Source of the DNA: an uncultured bacterium
GTDB taxonomy: Bacteria > Actinomycetota > Actinomycetes > S36-B12 > CAIYMF01
Length of the DNA: 33,520 nt
NCBI GenBank assembly: GCA_903826575.1
Contig: CAIKEU010000035.1
Coordinates: 1-33,520, forward strand
Direction: 5' to 3'
Shown: one piece after another, positions 31,830-33,520 of the stretch
How the letters are laid out: each line of letters opens with the position of its first letter
How positions within the stretch are numbered: the stretch's first letter is position 1
Translations under genes and position numbers: made by a program
The notes under the pieces: model-generated
Seen by the model: only the letters and a program-made list of their open reading frames with translations
What the model was told of the DNA's origin: nothing
The model's database searches: none

Positions 31830-33401
31830 TTAGAACGTGACCGTGGTCAGACCGTAACCGGAGGTGGTGGCGTTACCGCCGACGAGGGACGTAGCCAGCG
31901 GGACGCGTCCTGCACTATAGGCCGCATAGCCATAAGAAATCAGCGTGTACGTCAAACTGGTTGCGGCGGTAGCCTCGTAACTCACCATCTGCGGCATCAT
32001 CGAACCCGCCGCAGTGAACAAAAGGTGGTGACGGGTCGACAAGACGGCGACCTGATCCTCGAGGGCGCCCGTTCCCAAGTTGGTGGGAATGTTCGCATCA
32101 ACGACGCAAGGGATGCCAAACAGGAACCCCTTAATTTGGAAGTTATCCAACGGGGCGGCAGTGTTCGGCTGACCTTCAGTCTGACCCGAGTACACACCAG
32201 GAGCGCCCATCGTGCCGAACGCGTTCATGGACACGTTCCCACCCGTCGTAGGTGTAATGATCGGGCGACCCTGAGAGTCGACCTGCTGCGCCAACCAGTT
32301 AAAGCGGCGTGGGTGGAGGGCGATCAGATCAGCCGGGCCCACATTGTTCCCAGCGGCCTCGATCGAGTTGATAGCCCCCGTTAACTTCTGCCAGAACGTC
32401 GTCGTTGTCGCAGCTGCACCGAACGCGGCCGCCTGATAGACAGACGCGGTGTTACGGAAGCCAAGAACCTCGCCGGACGAGCCGGTCCCGTTGATAATCT
32501 GGCGGTCCAGTTCTGACACGTAGGCACCACACAGATCCGCCCAGACGATCTGGTCAAGCCCTGGCGTACCCCGCTCGAGGGACTGACGTGAGATCGCCGC
32601 ACTGCCGGCCAGAGTGACGACTGGAACAGTCACATTCGACCATGCTTCATCGGTTGCGCTCACCGTCGAGTTCTCAGTCGCCTGCGCCGCAACACTCGAG
32701 CCCGTGGTTTCACGCGGCAGGATCAACGACATCCCCGAATCTGGGAGGTTCCGTCCACCCTTGGCGCGGATCGCGTTAGCGACCGGACCCGCGGCGCGCG
32801 CAATCAACGCAGCTTCGGCGATCAGGTACTGCGGTGGGACAAGTCCAGCGAACGCGGAAGTGCCAGCGGCACGCGTCGAAACTTCACCCTCGACGACAGT
32901 CTCACGCGAATGACGAGCGATACGCTCACGCGCCTGCCAATCACCACGCTCGGCCATGATCGTGTCGCGGAAAAATGAACGAGGTTCTTCCCGATCCTCC
33001 CCAACGACCGCGTTCATTTTGGTGTAGGTACGTGCTTCGCGGGTTACGCGACTAACTTGGTCGTAGGCAGGCATTGCGCGCTCCTCGTGAACGATGGGGG
33101 AAACTTTGTCGGCCTCTTGGCGACGCTGTTCATTGATTCTTTTGTCACGCTGCTCGACGAGCTTCGCTCGCTTTGCATACGCGTCTTTTAGCTGCGCCAA
33201 CTCCATCGCCGCAGCACCATGGGCAAGTCCAGCGCGCTGCTCGGCGGTCGAGACGTCCGGTGACCTAAGGCCACGGAGAGCCCGCGTCCGATGCGACTTC
33301 AAAGCATCTTCACAATCGGCGAGCGCATTCCACGGGTCCTCCGTAGAACTTGGATTGCCATACCTGAGCTCAATTTCTGAGCCAGTTAAAACGTGGGTCA
33401 T
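31830..33401 (-). CDS. Phage major capsid protein, HK97 family, with N-terminal scaffold region
   Basis: This 523-residue protein has a charged coiled-coil region at about 52-100 that resembles a fused scaffold (delta) domain. The HK97-type capsid domain begins near residue 180 (TRAAGTSAFAGLVPPQYL). Capsid features include VTLAGSAAISRQSLERGTPGLDQIVWADL, RQIINGTGSSGEVLGF, LHPRRFNWL and the C-terminal VAVLSTRHHLLF stretch. A maturation protease would be expected to cut near the delta/capsid junction. The ATG at 33401 has GGAG five bases upstream; the frame extends to 33428 without support. It is the only recognisable phage gene in the window, and it is transcribed toward the attachment site. 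Confidence 0.88.
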   Translation of the reverse strand: MTHVLTGSEIELRYGNPSSTEDPWNALADCEDALKSHRTRALRGLRSPDVSTAEQRAGLAHGAAAMELAQLKDAYAKRAKLVEQRDKRINEQRRQEADKVSPIVHEERAMPAYDQVSRVTREARTYTKMNAVVGEDREEPRSFFRDTIMAERGDWQARERIARHSRETVVEGEVSTRAAGTSAFAGLVPPQYLIAEAALIARAAGPVANAIRAKGGRNLPDSGMSLILPRETTGSSVAAQATENSTVSATDEAWSNVTVPVVTLAGSAAISRQSLERGTPGLDQIVWADLCGAYVSELDRQIINGTGSSGEVLGFRNTASVYQAAAFGAAATTTTFWQKLTGAINSIEAAGNNVGPADLIALHPRRFNWLAQQVDSQGRPIITPTTGGNVSMNAFGTMGAPGVYSGQTEGQPNTAAPLDNFQIKGFLFGIPCVVDANIPTNLGTGALEDQVAVLSTRHHLLFTAAGSMMPQMVSYEATAATSLTYTLISYGYAAYSAGRVPLATSLVGGNATTSGYGLTTVTF

Positions 33402-33520
33402 AAAGACTCCAAGGATTAGACAGGTCAAAGCCCGTCAACGAATGGGGATATGCGTCCGCGAGCATTTACGCTTCAAACGGACAACGGCCGCATGGTGACG
33501 GCTATCGGTTGCGCGGATAC
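33402..33520 (-). other. Sequence upstream of the capsid gene, cut by the window edge
   Basis: Two minus-strand frames are open from the edge and end at 33473 and 33435. Either could be the C-terminus of an upstream phage gene; the second is short and basic. Neither can be identified. Confidence 0.2.

Noticed and set aside
1-33520. CRISPR array, rRNA genes or insertion sequences
   Set aside because: No regularly spaced repeats, rRNA-like sequence or transposase gene with terminal repeats was seen.

Overview
The window looks like actinobacterial chromosome. GC is moderate to high, lipoproteins have short Ser/Thr/Pro-rich linkers, genes overlap by ATGA or GTGA, one promoter appears leaderless, and the tRNA remnant shows no encoded CCA. 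I cannot assign a genus. The last 2 kb look like the edge of an integrated phage-like element.

Left part (1-7612) is a molybdenum module. It holds the tail of an upstream gene (possibly an XdhC/CoxI maturation factor), a MocA-like nucleotidyltransferase, a HTH-TOBE molybdate-type regulator, modABC for molybdate uptake, and, convergent to these, a three-subunit molybdenum hydroxylase. The hydroxylase has the S-L-M gene order and AYRGAGR loop of form II CO-dehydrogenase-like enzymes. The genes plausibly supply molybdate, build the dinucleotide cofactor and make the enzyme that uses it.

The middle (7838-20378) holds a proline-iminopeptidase-like hydrolase, an HDOD protein, a complete minus-strand peptide-type ABC transporter (binding protein, two permeases, two ATPases), a HisN-like phosphatase, and a plus-strand second transporter with a binding protein and two permeases but no ATPase. 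The PHP gene at 20406 follows the second transporter closely.

Positions 21506-26181 form a compact operon. It encodes a fusion of a DapA-family lyase with an aldehyde dehydrogenase, an FAD amino-acid oxidoreductase and a proline-racemase-family epimerase. Together these can make the whole 4-hydroxyproline to 2-oxoglutarate route. With the peptidase and peptide transporters nearby, the region reads as scavenging of proline/hydroxyproline peptides (inference).

Positions 26287-30932 hold a DUF1059 mini-protein, a SOUL heme-binding protein, and a minus-strand pair of a GH130-type glycoside phosphorylase/hydrolase and a GT4 glycosyltransferase fused to a helical glycosidase-like domain.

Positions 31492-33520 hold a truncated tRNA 3' end (probable attachment site), a region dense in inverted repeats, and an HK97-type major capsid gene at the window edge.
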